A DNA stretch of 64,000 nt from the NCBI GenBank assembly GCA_963978545.1, contig OZ021721.1, positions 35,017,348 to 35,081,347 on the forward strand. Direction: 5' to 3'. Source of the stretch: Linyphia triangularis (taxonomy: Eukaryota > Arthropoda > Arachnida > Araneae > Linyphiidae). Every line of letters begins with the position of its first letter. The stretch's first letter is position 1. Positions 52,866 through 64,000 of this stretch are shown here, one piece after another. The translations under genes were made by a program, and so were the position numbers. The notes beneath the pieces were generated by a model. The model saw only the letters and a program-made list of their open reading frames with translations. It was not told the DNA's origin and did not search any database.

Positions 52866-53878
52866 GCCCACCTGATAGCTGTGTGGTTAGCGCTCTGACC
52901 TCGCATGCAGGGCCCGATTTAGAATTTTTTTTTACTGTAGGCCCAACATTCAGAGAGGAACCCCCAATAGCAAATATTTATTTCCCTACGTCACAAATTA
53001 CCAGATCAACTAACTAACTAACTTTTAAGACTAACTTTTTACAATTAAAACTCATAGTTTACTTTCACACGATTTTTTTATTATAATTAGTATGATCTTG
53101 ATTTCATCAAAACTTTTGAATTAATCAAGACCCCCCCCCCCCCCATGAACACTGATTTTAAAGCTCACTTTTCTGTATTTTAAACTTACATTTTACCGCA
53201 GGGTCCACAAATTATATAATAATAAAGATTACTTAATTTTATAACAATAATTGTAAATAATACAAAGTAACCTTTCCACTGTTTCCACGATCTCACCAAA
53301 AAGAAGGGCCAAAAAAGTTAGAAAAAAGTCCACGGAAGAGCCTGCAAACCAACCAATCACAAAGACTCTTTCATTTCATAATATAAGAAGTTGTATATGG
53401 TTGGTTGGTTGGTGAACATCTCTTTACAAGAGGCGAGAGAAGGAGAACAGCGGCGTAAAGCCCTTGTCTCTATGTACATATGAAGAAGTTGTATATGATT
53501 GACTGAACAGGAAAGATTTGCTTAGTTAGGTTTATCTATCTAACTTAACTCTCTGTGACTATAAGAAATATGGAATTTGCGGATGTGTAACTAAAATTTT
53601 TTTATTATTTTTGTTCAGTACTTCCCATAAAAAGACCATTATATTTAAAATTTTCAGAAAACTTTCAAAATTTGGGGGCCCCCAAATTTAGTGGCCCCTA
53701 GGCCCGGGCCTAGTGGTAAATCAGGCCCTGCTCGCATGTCAAAGGTGTCGGATTTGAATTCTGGTTAAGGCATGAATGTTCACTGAAATCCATATTAAGC
53801 TGTAGGCTTTGACCTGATTAATCGTCATTGTGTATAAAAATAGGTCGTTGAGCGTACAAACCAACCAATCAACCAACT
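52866..53878 (+). mobile_element. SINE-2 copy interrupted by a hAT-type element
   Basis: The head gtgtggttagcgctctgacc (A box) continues after the insertion with a damaged B box (gatttgaattctgg), then the body tgacctgattaatcg and tail ggtcgttgagcgtacaaacc. Near-identical flanking repeats tgatgttaag (52856-52865) and tgatggttaag (53879-53889) mark the SINE insertion. The interruption is 52908-53730. Confidence 0.85.
52908..53730. mobile_element. hAT-type non-autonomous element (family A, copy 2)
   Basis: It starts cagggcccgattta and ends taaatcaggccctg, with the exact 8-bp duplication ctcgcatg (52900-52907 and 53731-53738). The left 400 bp match 13978-14390. The middle differs and includes a ttggttggttgg patch. 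No transposase is present. Confidence 0.95.
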
Positions 53879-54054
53879 TGATGGTTAAGTTCAGGGATTA
53901 AGCTGTGGGTGCTTTTTTAGCAAAATGCTTAAGAACTTTCTTAAATGCTAAAATCAAAAAGTATGGTTTAGCTCTTTTATTAAAACATTTTGAAACGCAA
54001 TGTCTAAATTTACCATTTTTGTTATCCAAAGGTTAGTCATCCTCAACCTAAAAG

Positions 54055-54232
54055 GCCGACCAAACGGTATAGTGGTTAGCGTGCTGGCTTCTAGACCGCG
54101 AGGTTGTGGGTTCCGAGTCCCGTGTTAGGCATTGGTGTTTGTAAATGTATGTTGGCTTGTCTAATGACGAATGTTTCGGCGCATTATAGCCCTCGTGTTG
54201 CTGACGGCGCCAGATAATCTGAAAACAACCAA
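54055..54232 (+). mobile_element. SINE-1 copy
   Basis: Full length with A box. The B box has an extra base (ggttccgagtcc). An exact 14-bp duplication, cctcaacctaaaag, flanks it (54041-54054 and 54233-54246). Confidence 0.95.
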
Positions 54233-54757
54233 CCTCAACCTAAAAGAACAAATAATCTAAAGGGTGTAAAGTATTTTTCCGTTTGACATTGGTATAAAAT
54301 AGCTTTATATTTAAAGTTAATAATGATTTAACAATAAAAAAAGTGTTTCGATTGTGTTAAATTAAACATCCGGAATGATGGAACTCGTAATCATTTTAGC
54401 AAAATGCTAAAATCAAAATTGGGATTTTAGCTTTTTTTGCTAAAGAAAATATTTTGTACCCCAGCTTAAAACATTGGTGAAGTTGTTGAATGGTTTGAGG
54501 GCACAATGTTAGCGTTATCGAGATTTTTCGTTGCTTGTATCGAATCTTGCGTAAGAACTACACGGGTGTTATATTACCCCGGATCGTCATTTTAAAAGCT
54601 GGGCTGCTATTAGTCTTCTTATCCAGTTTTTTTGCATTTTGAAATTCAGTTATCATTTTTGGCTGTGCATCCGAGCGGTTTGGGATTGGAGGGATTCGAA
54701 TACCTAGTAGGCTTGAATGGGCGTTTTCTGGTTTGAAACTTTCCAACCATCAGGTGC

Positions 54758-54949
54758 GCTGACCAAACGGTATAGTGGTTAGCGTGCTGGCTTCTAGACC
54801 GCGAGGTTGCGGGTTCCGAGTCCCGTGTTAGGCATGGGTGTTTGTAAATGTATGTTGGCTTGTCTAATGACGAATGTTTCGGCGCATTATAGCCCTCGTG
54901 TTGCTGACGGCCAGATAATCGGCCCCAGATAATCTGAATGCAACCAACC
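54758..54949 (+). mobile_element. SINE-1 copy with 3' internal duplication
   Basis: It has the same B-box extra base as the copy at 54055, so the two may share a source. The 3' part repeats ccagataatc (near 54911 and 54926). A 13-bp duplication, aaccatcaggtgc, flanks it (54745-54757 and 54950-54962). Confidence 0.94.
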
Positions 54950-54985
54950 AACCATCAGGTGCAAATATGCTTGTGAATTGAGTTC

Positions 54986-55162
54986 GATTGGTCAGTTGGT
55001 TTGTACACTCAACGACCTTATATTTTTTGCACAATTACGGCTAATCAGGCCAGGACTTACAGCTTGACATGGGTTCTGAAGCGCAACGAACATCCGTGCC
55101 TAAACCAAGATTCGAACCCTGCACTTTTGGCCTGCGAGGCAGAACGCTAATCTCTCACAGCG
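54986..55162 (-). mobile_element. SINE-2 copy
   Basis: Forward view: tail ggtttgtacactcaacgacc, body taatcaggccaggacttaca, B box as gattcgaaccc, then an A-box region. It starts only 36 bp after the preceding SINE-1. Flanking duplication is unclear. Confidence 0.75.
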
Positions 55163-55302
55163 GACAGAATCAAGTACAAAATTTGCACATGCAGCTTGTT
55201 GCTCAAATGACATCATATTATAATGCATCTATTTCTGAACCAAAAGGGAAATTGTTACGTCATGCAAATGATTACCCCGTCACGTTTTTGATGATGGAAT
55301 TC

Positions 55303-55910
55303 CAGGGCCGTCGCTAGGGGGGGGGGGGGCGTAGACATCCTTTTGCTGACTGAAATCAAGGTATGTCCGGTGTAAATGTAGAAAATATATTTCAAGGTGT
55401 AAATAAATTGTTAACTAATTTTTATTAATGTAAAATTAACTTATAAATAATTTGTAATTTATATATAATTAATTATTAATACATAATTGTTAATTAATGT
55501 AAAACTAATTGTTAATGCATTTTTTTATTTAATTGTTATTTTATTTAATGTGCAATTAATAGTTTTAATTACTTTTAAATTACCGTCTATACAATTTTTA
55601 ATATTTTATGGCATTTTATTAATACGCAATTAATGTCAAATTTTAATTAAATTCCCATCACATTATAGCTAAAGTTCCTTCAAATTCATTTAATTTTTCA
55701 TTTCTTTTTAGTAAATTTCCCCTTCCTCTACAAACAAGGAAGATTATTTTTGGAAGCGTTCTAATTTTGGGGGGAGGGAAGACATTTATACCTTGCAGGT
55801 AGATAGAATTTCCCCCCACAATTTTAAACTAATTCAGTAACCTCAGTAGTACGAGTGCTCCATTTGGGTACAACTTTTTTTTTTAAATGTTCAAATTTCA
55901 GTTTCGAAAA
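55303..55910 (+). mobile_element. Family E element, copy 2
   Basis: It starts cagggccgtcgctagggg with a G run and is homologous in inverse orientation to 48700-49308. The interior is attaatta-rich and non-coding. Confidence 0.72.
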
Positions 55911-57281
55911 AAAATTAATTAAACGTGTAAAAGTGGTTGGACTTTAACACGAAATTAAATAAATGAAAATTATTGATCAAATAGGTGACTTTTTTCACAA
56001 AGAATTGTATAAAGGTTGATCAAAAAACAAATTCTGAAAAAATTCTTCTTTTTAAAATTCTGGCGGACTATTGCTATTTCAGAAAATTTCCTACGTGAAG
56101 CACTGCAATTTTTATAATCGATACAATGTTAGGGACATAAGAAACATGCACCTGCACTCCCTCCCCTCTGGCTTTCAAAAAGTAAAGTAACGTGGGAAAA
56201 AAAAGTGGGAAAATTTACAAGAAAAAATATATAGATATTAATTTATCAATTTGAACAGAACATTAATGCACAATTATTAAGTAACATCCAATTAGAAAAT
56301 CCAATTCCCATCTTCAAAAAATCAAGGATTAAACAAAAACCTTTTTGTCGCCTTACACCTCCCAGCAAATAATCATGTAGGCGCTCATGGACACTATAAT
56401 TGTATTGCAAAATACAATAATTATTAAAAACGTTTTGTTAATTATTTAATTTTTAAATACTTTTTAACACAATTTCCTAACTAAAAAATAAAAGATTTTG
56501 ATTTTTCTTGAAAAGTGTGTGAATAATAAAGCTTAATTATTTTGTAACATTTCAATCCAGGAACCTTTTCTTAAAAGTAGTTACTTCGAGTATATATTTT
56601 TGTTAAAATTGCTGGATTTAATTAAATGATTTTTTTTTTTTTTTGGTTTTTCACTGATGTGGTGTGGTTTTTCAGCAATAATTTCTACAAATATTACTCG
56701 TTTTTTGAACAGTAATCATTTGTTCAAGAAGGAAAATAAACTTGAAAATGCTAGTTTTTTTTCCCCTATGCGGATTTAAAATGAAATGGATTACTTTAGC
56801 ATTAAACCAAACTATAATATTTATATGCAGAAAAGTTAATTATTCGCAAATAATTGAACTTCGAATTTAGTGACAAAATATTCAGATCTATAAAAAAGCA
56901 TGTCATACACACAACAATCCAAACTATATAAGGAATAATACCTGTGTTTTTTTTTTGGGAAAGGTGAGGGGGAGGGGGGAGGTATTCAAATCTATAGTGT
57001 TATTTCGATCTTGAGGAAGAAGAAATTGCACATTTGATCTTCAAAGCAAGAGAAACGTCACTGTCAGCATGAAATTTCCAAAAACCCACCCCCCATTTCC
57101 CTTACCCACATGCAATGGTTATGATCCTAATTTGAAATTTATTTATCCAATTTGAAATAATTTTAAAGGTATTTCGACTAAAAAATCTTAGTTTATCTGA
57201 AAAACAATTTTTTCCCGATGTTTAGAGTATAAAGTGGTGAAATCCAGGATAGGTTAGTTAGTTGTTTGTCAGATTTACTAG
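55911..57281. other. AT-rich stretch, no recognised gene
   Basis: Homopolymer T and G runs (56629-56644, 56975-56985). Nothing coding is supported. Confidence 0.4.
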
Positions 57282-57611
57282 GCGCAAGGGCAACATAAAG
57301 GACAAACTGCGTCAGAAATCGAGGATATGAGTGAAAGGATACTCACAATTTGCAATAGACTGAACTTGGTTGTACCGGACAATGTCGGGCCACAGCTATT
57401 TGAGCACGGGAAACATTTAGATAGTATTATAATAAACCTTTCGATACTTTTCCAAAGATTATTTTGTTGGAATAAATTCGATATCGCCTTCCAGTTTACA
57501 TGTGGCATGCACTATTTTGGGAATGCATTTTCAATATATGAAGTACAAGGTGGCCGAAAAGAAACTTTGCCGATATATGGGGATCTAGCTTCCGTTCCGT
57601 TTAACAGATAG
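57282..57611 (+). other. Exon-like open frame, unrecognised
   Basis: The frame opens right after a ttactag that could serve as a splice acceptor. It begins AQGQHKGQTASEIEDMSERI and continues with LNLVVPDNVGPQLFEHGKHL. Composition is hydrophilic and protein-like over the first 55 codons. The rest runs into the MITE at 57546. No family is recognised; it could be an exon, a relic or chance. Confidence 0.25.
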
Positions 57612-58289
57612 AGATGAGATTTCAGGTATAGTTATTCAGAGGTGTGAGCTCGAGATTCTGTGAATTTCAACAAGTGGCGGTAATGGTTATAGTTAGATAC
57701 ACTTGAAATTTTCGAATGACAGCGCCTACTTTTTCCTGTCTCAAAATGCTCAGAGCATGAGAAAACCCTAAAGATTGGTGGAACGGTACCTGTATCACAA
57801 AAAAAAACGAACGCATTATATACGCACAAAAAAAAAAGCTCTGCGAACGGCCACAAAAACGCGATCGAGGCGCACGATGGAAATTTACATTTGACAGAGG
57901 CCTAAGTTCACATGAGTGCCATCACAATCAATTTAATCGGTTTTTTAAGCTGAATATTTGGCGAGCGACCTCCATTGCTCCGATCGTGTTTTTGTTGGCC
58001 GTTCGCAAATCTGTATTTTGTGCGTCCATTACGCGTCCGTTTTTTGTGATACACGTACCGTTCCAACGCTCTTTAGAGCTTTCACATGCGGTGATCATTT
58101 TTCGATAGGAAAAAGCAATCGTTGCCATTCGTAACTAAAACTGGCGTAATCGTGAGCACCATTTTGCTGAAATTCACAGAATTCCGATCCCATACCTCTA
58201 TAACTATACCTGAAATCTCATCTCGATCTGTTGAACGAGACTGTCTCTAGATGTCCATTTAACGACCAAGTTTCTTTATGACCATCCTG
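57546..58289. mobile_element. Foldback MITE with arms of about 320 bp
   Basis: The ends caaggtggccgaaaagaaac and ctttatgaccatcctg are inverted repeats. Similarity continues inward through gagatgagatttcaggtata, ttctgtgaatttca, tggaacggtac and gcgaacggcca. TA flanks both ends (57544-57545 and 58290-58291). The arms have diverged, so the copy is old. No transposase is present. Confidence 0.85.
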
Positions 58290-58399
58290 TATAAAACATC
58301 ATTTATGGAGTTCTACTTGACATTAATTGCAATAGCTTTGTAAAATGTGGGTCAATTTTCGTATACAAAAATTTTGGGGTTTTGATATTTTGTATAAAA

Positions 58400-59131
58400 C
58401 CTTTAACTCATATGACGTACATTACATACTTAATATAAGTGATGTTTAATGTGTATGTCATGGTTTTTGAAGCGTTATCTGACGTACCACAAATATATCA
58501 TCTACTGTAACACATCAAAGTTATCTAATGTCTGAAGATATCAATGATTAGATTATTTTAATGTTCATATCAAAAAAGATATACTTACTCCAATACAAAA
58601 TTGCCGACCGTCAATTTAGGCTACAGTGTGATCACAATTTTGTAATAATAATGATGATTTTAATTATTTGTACTTTTTTCCATTCAATGTTTTGTAACAT
58701 CCGTCATTTGGCATTTTCAAAAGAAGGCATGAAATTTCGGAAATTTGCCAACTACCAGCCTTTCTAAAAACTTTGACGGGATGAGATAATGAAGATATTT
58801 ATAAGGTAATATATGCGTTCGGGCAGTCCATCATTGTAGGCAGCAAAAAAGACACACGACTCCCCTATAATTGACTTCTAGAGTAAAAATGCCGATTCGT
58901 CAAACTCGGGTCACGCTGCATTCCGATATTTTGAACATTTTTGCTCAAAAAAAACAAAAAAAAAATCTTTTTTTGGTACTTTTTTTTATTCAGTTCAATT
59001 TTATTGTGGTTCGACTTTAAAAAAAGAAAGATCTCGATGAAATTCAAAAAATTTGCCGACTGTCCAACTTTCTAAAACTTTGGGGGGGGGGGGCGAGTCG
59101 CCCCCTACGCCCCCCATTCGCGTCGTCCCTG
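58400..59131 (-). mobile_element. DNA-transposon family B, copy 3
   Basis: Inverse copy of 45563-46525, ending ttcgcgtcgtccctg at 59131 after a G run. It shares the catggttttt/gtacgtca and attgccgaccg blocks. Confidence 0.75.
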
Positions 59132-60240
59132 TGGAATTCTTTTAATTTGTTTTAAAAGTCTAAAAGACTTATACTTACCTGTAACCGTAATACATAAGCA
59201 GTTGAATAAACGATCTTCATACTAGAAAGACGTCTTGTTAGCCCTCTCCCTATTTAACGCAGAACGCTACAGTTAGATTTGATAACAAGAAGATTAATTA
59301 GTCCTCCACGGATTTATTCCTCACAAACACACAAATTCGAAGTTAATATATAAAAAAGGGTTTAAAAATTAAGCCACTAGCAACAAAGATTTTAAGCCAC
59401 TAGCAACAAAGATACTTTTCTCGAAGAAAAGTATTCCCAAGCATATGACAAAAATGGGTAATGACAGGTACATTTCCAAAAATCGCTATAGAATAACTTT
59501 TTAAAACTATTTTTTGAGTGCCAAACACAAAGCAATTCTTTTTAAAAAGTCCTCCACGCCAGTAAGGCGTTCTTTCTGACTTCTCGTAACGATTGCTTTC
59601 ATTTTTAAATCAAATAAATAATATTTATAATTTCAGAATAGAAAAAGAAACGCTAAAAAAATGTGTTCCCACTTACTTTTTGTCGCTTGGATGCATTTAT
59701 GTATTACAACCTACCCTACTCTTTGGTTAACTTCGGAAGTGTACAGTTTGTAAACCGAATATAAGTCTCAACACTCTCACCACGCGTTCAAAAATTTCTT
59801 CTCCTTGTGCTAACTAGTAAACCACACCACAACCATTTAAAAGAGGGCTTCAAGGACAAAGACCCAGAAGGGTGGAGATGTTATCTCATTCAGTGTCCAG
59901 TGATATTCCTCCCCACGTCCATCCCTTGTGCGAAATCAGGAGAGAAAGATGACATCCGGTGTATTCCCCCTCCCTTCCCCCTCTTGTGATCGTCTAAAAG
60001 TTAGAAGTTCAGAGAGGAAAATTCGCTTTGGTTTCGGCTCCTTATTGTTACAAAATAAAAGTAAACAATTATTATTTTGTAAAAGAGTTTTTACCTAACT
60101 CAACTCCAACTCCTATGGTAAAGTGTTGTGGAGATGTCTTCAAAGTCAAGGGGGTGGAGGTTTGATTACTTGTACAGTCTTCTAACGTCCGTTTGAATGG
60201 GAAGGGAGAGGGCTATAAAAAGAACCTTGAACCAAAAATA
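59132..60240. other. Intergenic stretch with a 22-bp duplication
   Basis: aagccactagcaacaaagat occurs twice in tandem near 59371-59411. A GC-richer patch at 59830-59990 has no recognisable product. Confidence 0.4.
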
Positions 60241-60438
60241 AACTCTTTTTTGGGGGAGGGGGGGGGGGGGGGCTTTTTTCGGAAATTAGACGAAGGTCGA
60301 AATATACTCGTTAAGTGAACTTATTAAAAAAAAAATTAAATTTTGTGTGTGCCAATTATAAAAAAAAAATAATAATAATAATAATCTGAGGAGGGGGCGC
60401 ACGCCCCCCGCGCCCCCTGGCTGAATCCGCCATTGACT

Positions 60439-61058
60439 CAGGGCCTGATCATGACAAGTTGGGGCCCAAGGCCCGGACGAATTCGGGGGCCCCTTTTCCA
60501 AACGCTTGATTTATCGGAAATGGATTTGATACAAAATCAAATGAATTAATATTAAATATAGAAAAAGTTGATAAATTGATGTTAATATTTTATTTTCTAA
60601 AAGTTATTTTTTTATCACAAAAAAAAATAAACAAACAAATTTAAAACAATTAAAATGTATAGATCAAAAGAGGAAAACCTTTGTTTTGTAGAGCATTGCA
60701 TTATCAAAATGTGTAATCCGTGACAACGATATCAGCAGTATTATTCACAACTTAAGAGTCGATATTTGCTGATTTCACAATTTCTTCAAGACTTCCCTCC
60801 AATCTTTGTTTCAAGAAAGCTTGTTTTTTACACTTTTAAATGATGGTTTGGTTCATTTGAATAATTACTCTCTGGGATCCTAAAGACGATTCAGGATCAA
60901 TAATTATTGTATTGTAAAAACTCTTTTATACAAAATATAAACGATATTCACCTAGCTTTTGTGAAACAAAATTATAGGTTTACAGCCAATTTCGGGGCCC
61001 CCTAAAATCATGGGCTCAAGTCCCGAGCCTTGTGGGCCTAGGCGTTGATCAGGGCCTG
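60439..61058. mobile_element. hAT-type non-autonomous element (family D, copy 2)
   Basis: It starts cagggcctgatcatgacaag and ends gttgatcagggcctg, closely related throughout to 40050-40692. It lies in or next to another element end: ctgaatccgccatt on the left and ccgccactgg on the right both match a CAGTGGCGG-type terminus. The target duplication is imperfect, apparently ccgcca(t/c)t with four extra bases on the left. Confidence 0.8.
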
Positions 61059-61117
61059 CCGCCACTGGATAATTTTATGGCCAGTACACCCCTGGAGGTC
61101 AACTCAAGTTTCACTCA

Positions 61118-61925
61118 CGGATTAGATTTCTTCAACGACCTATTTTAACAATAGATCGGAACCTACTAAGGGTCGGAAATATCGATACTATATCGTTGCT
61201 GAGAAAAAAATATCGATACATCAATACGAGATTTTTTTTTTTTAATTTCATTTTCAATTTTGCCAGATACGAAGGTTTTCGGGACAATTTTCTACTGTTC
61301 ATGAATTCATGCCAAAATCGTTTTAATAAATAAATTATAAAAATTGTTTTAATAAATAAGTTATATTAATCGGAATAAATAAAATACATTTGGATGTCAA
61401 TGCATAAATTCCAAAGAAGAAATTTTGAAAAGTAGTTTATCGCATATTTTGCTGATAGAGATGTTTTTAATATTTAAAATTAGATGCAAATTCCAGGCAC
61501 ACGCTGGCAACAGAAACGACGCTACGTTAATGACTACTAATAAATGATCTTATCTTTCCATTACATCGTGCTTTCTTTTTGGTTAGGGTGCCATTTCAAA
61601 TGTCTCTCAGCCAAGTCCAAACTTTAGTTTTGAAGTTTTTGAAAAGGGAATAAAGAAAATCGAAAAAACACATGGAACTACAAAACGATCATCAAAAAAC
61701 TAAAAATGTTTGAAAATATCAATATATCGGTAACTTGTATAGATATTTTTACAATCGATATATTTTTTAAAATATCGATAAAAATATCGTCGTATCTATA
61801 CATCGCCGACCTTTAGAACCTACAGTTAAATGATTATTACAATTGAATCATAAAGAAACATCTAACCAAAACTTGGATACCTTGGCAGGAAAGAACTAAC
61901 CACATAACCATCAGATGATCTGATT
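61118..61925 (-). mobile_element. SINE-2 relic interrupted by a hAT-type element
   Basis: Left part: tcaacgacctattttaaca ... gatcggaacctac. Right part: agttaaatgattatt, then a degenerate tRNA-like head (ctaaccacataaccatc at 61898-61914). The insertion splits the ggacctacagcttaa block known from the copy at 35667. Confidence 0.7.
61167..61815. mobile_element. hAT-like element with TAARGGTCGG ends (649 bp)
   Basis: The left end is taagggtcggaaatatcgat and the right end is catcgccgaccttta. The exact 8-bp duplication gaacctac flanks it (61159-61166 and 61816-61823). atatcgata motifs cluster just inside both ends. No transposase is present. Confidence 0.88.
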
Positions 61926-62559
61926 ACTGAATAAATTTTAAGTGATTAAGTAGGGGGGGGGGGTAAGTAATTTTAAATGCGGGGAGGATGTTATTTCAGG
62001 CAAGGGAGTGAATCAAACGTAACTGGAAGGAGGGTGGTATAAAAAAAAAATGTTGCAGTACGTAATTTAGGTATTGGTATGGTAGGGCCTTCCTCCTGTC
62101 CTATCTTTTTTAGACTTAATTTAGGTACCATTTATCCGCATCCTTCGTTTCTGAACTTAAAATCTCGCACCACCAATTCTGTTCTAATGACCTGTGGAGT
62201 GTTGGCCTGTGGTCCATCCTCGGGCCTTATCTTATCTCTCTTTCTGAAGGGAACTTAGGTGCGAAATCTGATCTTTGTTTTCACCCCAAGAGCGTCATAA
62301 AACCACTCTTCATCCTTCATGACTCCCCCCCCCCCCCTAACTTTCTTTCGGACTAAATTTATGACTGGGCGATATCCTGTTTATTTGTTCACCTCCTTTC
62401 TAGTTGATACTTTTTATCGACACAACTCAACTCCTCGGCATCTTTGTCCATGTCTAAGGTCACTGCTGAAGGTCAAACATGTGGTCGACAGTTGCACTTA
62501 TTAGTGGATTCAATTACAACAACAAATAAGGTTTTAAAATAATTGAAATAAAAAAATTA

Positions 62560-63970
62560 AGTCATGAGTAATGCTACTAATATTTCAGTCAAAGATATTT
62601 TAATTATTAATTCATGCAAAATAATTTTGATTTTTGTATAATAGAGTTAATAAAATATTACAAAACCTTTGAAAGTGCAATATTTACAAATTTGCAAACA
62701 AAATTGAAGGCATTGTTATATTGACCAGTTCAATAGTTTTAAATTGAACTACTTGATATTCTTTGAATAGCAATATATGTCGTATATTTTTTTGGCACAA
62801 GAGCTAAGGGAGAGTTATACTTCCACTTCAACGGAATATCCTTCAATCAAAATTTGGACTCTAATATATTAGTTCTTCTATCGAGGAAAGAACGTTTTTC
62901 AAGAAATCTTTTAAGAGAAAATGCAAAGCATATGTATTTTAAATTTGAAGAAATCCTGAAAATCTGCAGAGGAACTCAACAATCGAAACAAAGATATCAG
63001 TCAAAATTATTGATGTGTCTACTCACTTTGAAAACAAATTACAAAGCACACGGCGTGACTCGATTGTATTGCTTCGGGTGTCAATGAGTTCGGATATAGC
63101 AGTCGTTAAAAATACAAGGTTTTGACCATGATTCTTAATACTTTGAAAAGAAGTTAAAAAGTATGGAACTAACTTTAAACTTTTGATTTCGAATATCCTG
63201 TATGATATTTTTTTCAATGCTGTACACCTACTTATTTATTACAGATTTTTTTTCAAAAATTAGATCCTCTTCTCTTTTATTTGTAATACCCTGTAAAAGG
63301 ATAAATGTAGTTTCTGCCCAATTCTAGCCAAACCACTTATTTTGATTTAATAAGGAAATATTTTGCTGTCGTTATAGAAATTCATCTATTGATTGTACCG
63401 GAGAGTTACGTTAATAATTGTATACTATATTGTTATGAATTTTTCCTCTGAGGCAATGATGGCACAGTTTTTAAGATAAAAACTACTATTTATTTACTTC
63501 AGAAAACTCACAGAATTTATTCAAAGGCAACAGTGTTATCACTCTTAAGCTTCAACACAAGCTTCAACAAAAAAAAAAAACTTCGAATGTAGCGATTATA
63601 CAAGCTCACTCCAATAAGTAAACAAAGCGAACAGCTTTAATCGAACTCCGAAGTCAATCTGAAAACTTTCCCGATCTCCAGTCTTATTTATACTTGTCGC
63701 GAGAGAACATTCCCGAAATGTCCAGCCAATTCGTCGGAAAAGAAACATCTCGACTTTTCTCGATTGCTTTAGGTGTTGCCACCTTTTTCTAACCTGTATA
63801 ATCGCTGTTAATAAATGAAATAAGATACAATAAATTACAATAGAATTTTAAAATAATACGTCACTATTTACAGACAATTTGTGCAACAATATCAAATATC
63901 ATTGGGAGAGGTAAGACAAATCAACACTTCCGATCATTTGAACGAAATTTAAATACTCGGTTATTTTTTA
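62560..63970 (-). repeat. Inverted partner of the 34660-35275 segment
   Basis: Homologous blocks run in reverse order through the whole span. Two interruptions are absent from the partner: about 62857-63210 (roughly 350 bp, unclassified, containing the short frames seen there) and the solo LTR at 63431-63888. It continues towards the window end. Confidence 0.85.
63431..63888 (-). repeat. Solo LTR of the Gypsy family
   Basis: A 458-bp copy of the LTR at 10510-10970, with the same TG...CA ends and no internal region beside it. The 4-bp duplication atat flanks it (63427-63430 and 63889-63892). The paralogous segment near 34770 shows the unoccupied site. Confidence 0.95.
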
Positions 63971-64000
63971 AAACAAAAAGTAAATATCTGAACAAAAACC

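Noticed and set aside
60439..61058. Clean 8-bp duplication for family D copy 2
   Set aside because: The adjacent octamers match only 4/8. The site overlaps another element's end, so the duplication cannot be assigned safely.

Overview
This 64 kb window is AT-rich, repeat-dominated nuclear DNA from an animal, most likely an arthropod and possibly a chelicerate such as a spider. That placement is an inference from the transposon families, from GT-AG exon-like pieces and from tRNA-derived SINEs. No complete, intact host gene is visible. Most long open frames are translations of (TA)n tracts or tandem repeats. The real coding signal is in decayed transposons and a few isolated exon-like pieces.

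Layout. 1-4483 is a giant palindrome with arms of about 2.03 and 2.08 kb. A 23-bp tandem array lies near its tip, and a 359-bp loop is bracketed by an 8-bp direct repeat. 4484-7150 holds a TA-flanked MITE and three minus-strand exon-like frames, one with a W-rich motif like the N-terminal domain of DUF4806-type proteins. 7250-7370 is a diverged half copy of the palindrome core. 7500-9345 is tandemly duplicated AT-rich DNA. 10304-15406 is a broken Ty3/Gypsy element in a (TA)n tract, with a 1,024-bp hAT-type element nested in one LTR. 16.5-17.7 kb carries a Mutator-like transposase fragment split by a SINE, and a second SINE. 19.4-26.4 kb has DNA-transposon ends, tandem duplications and a foldback MITE. 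30.7-35.4 kb has transposon copies, a segment duplicated near the right end of the window, and (TA)n tracts. 36185-41592 is bounded by perfect 16-bp inverted repeats. 41.9-44.1 kb has three SINEs and a roughly 130-bp tandem array. 45.5-49.3 kb has three transposon families and a hAT transposase relic. 51.6-55.2 kb is a SINE/MITE cluster with nesting. 57.5-61.9 kb has a foldback MITE and nested hAT-type elements. 62.5 kb to the end is the inverted partner of 34.7-35.3 kb, interrupted by a solo copy of the Gypsy LTR.

The parts do not form a pathway. They record successive insertions: Gypsy into a microsatellite, hAT into LTR and SINEs, SINE into a Mutator gene, and LTR into a duplicated segment. 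Many are datable in order from exact target-site duplications (TSDs). The most unusual object is the 4.5 kb palindrome, which could form a hairpin RNA if transcribed.
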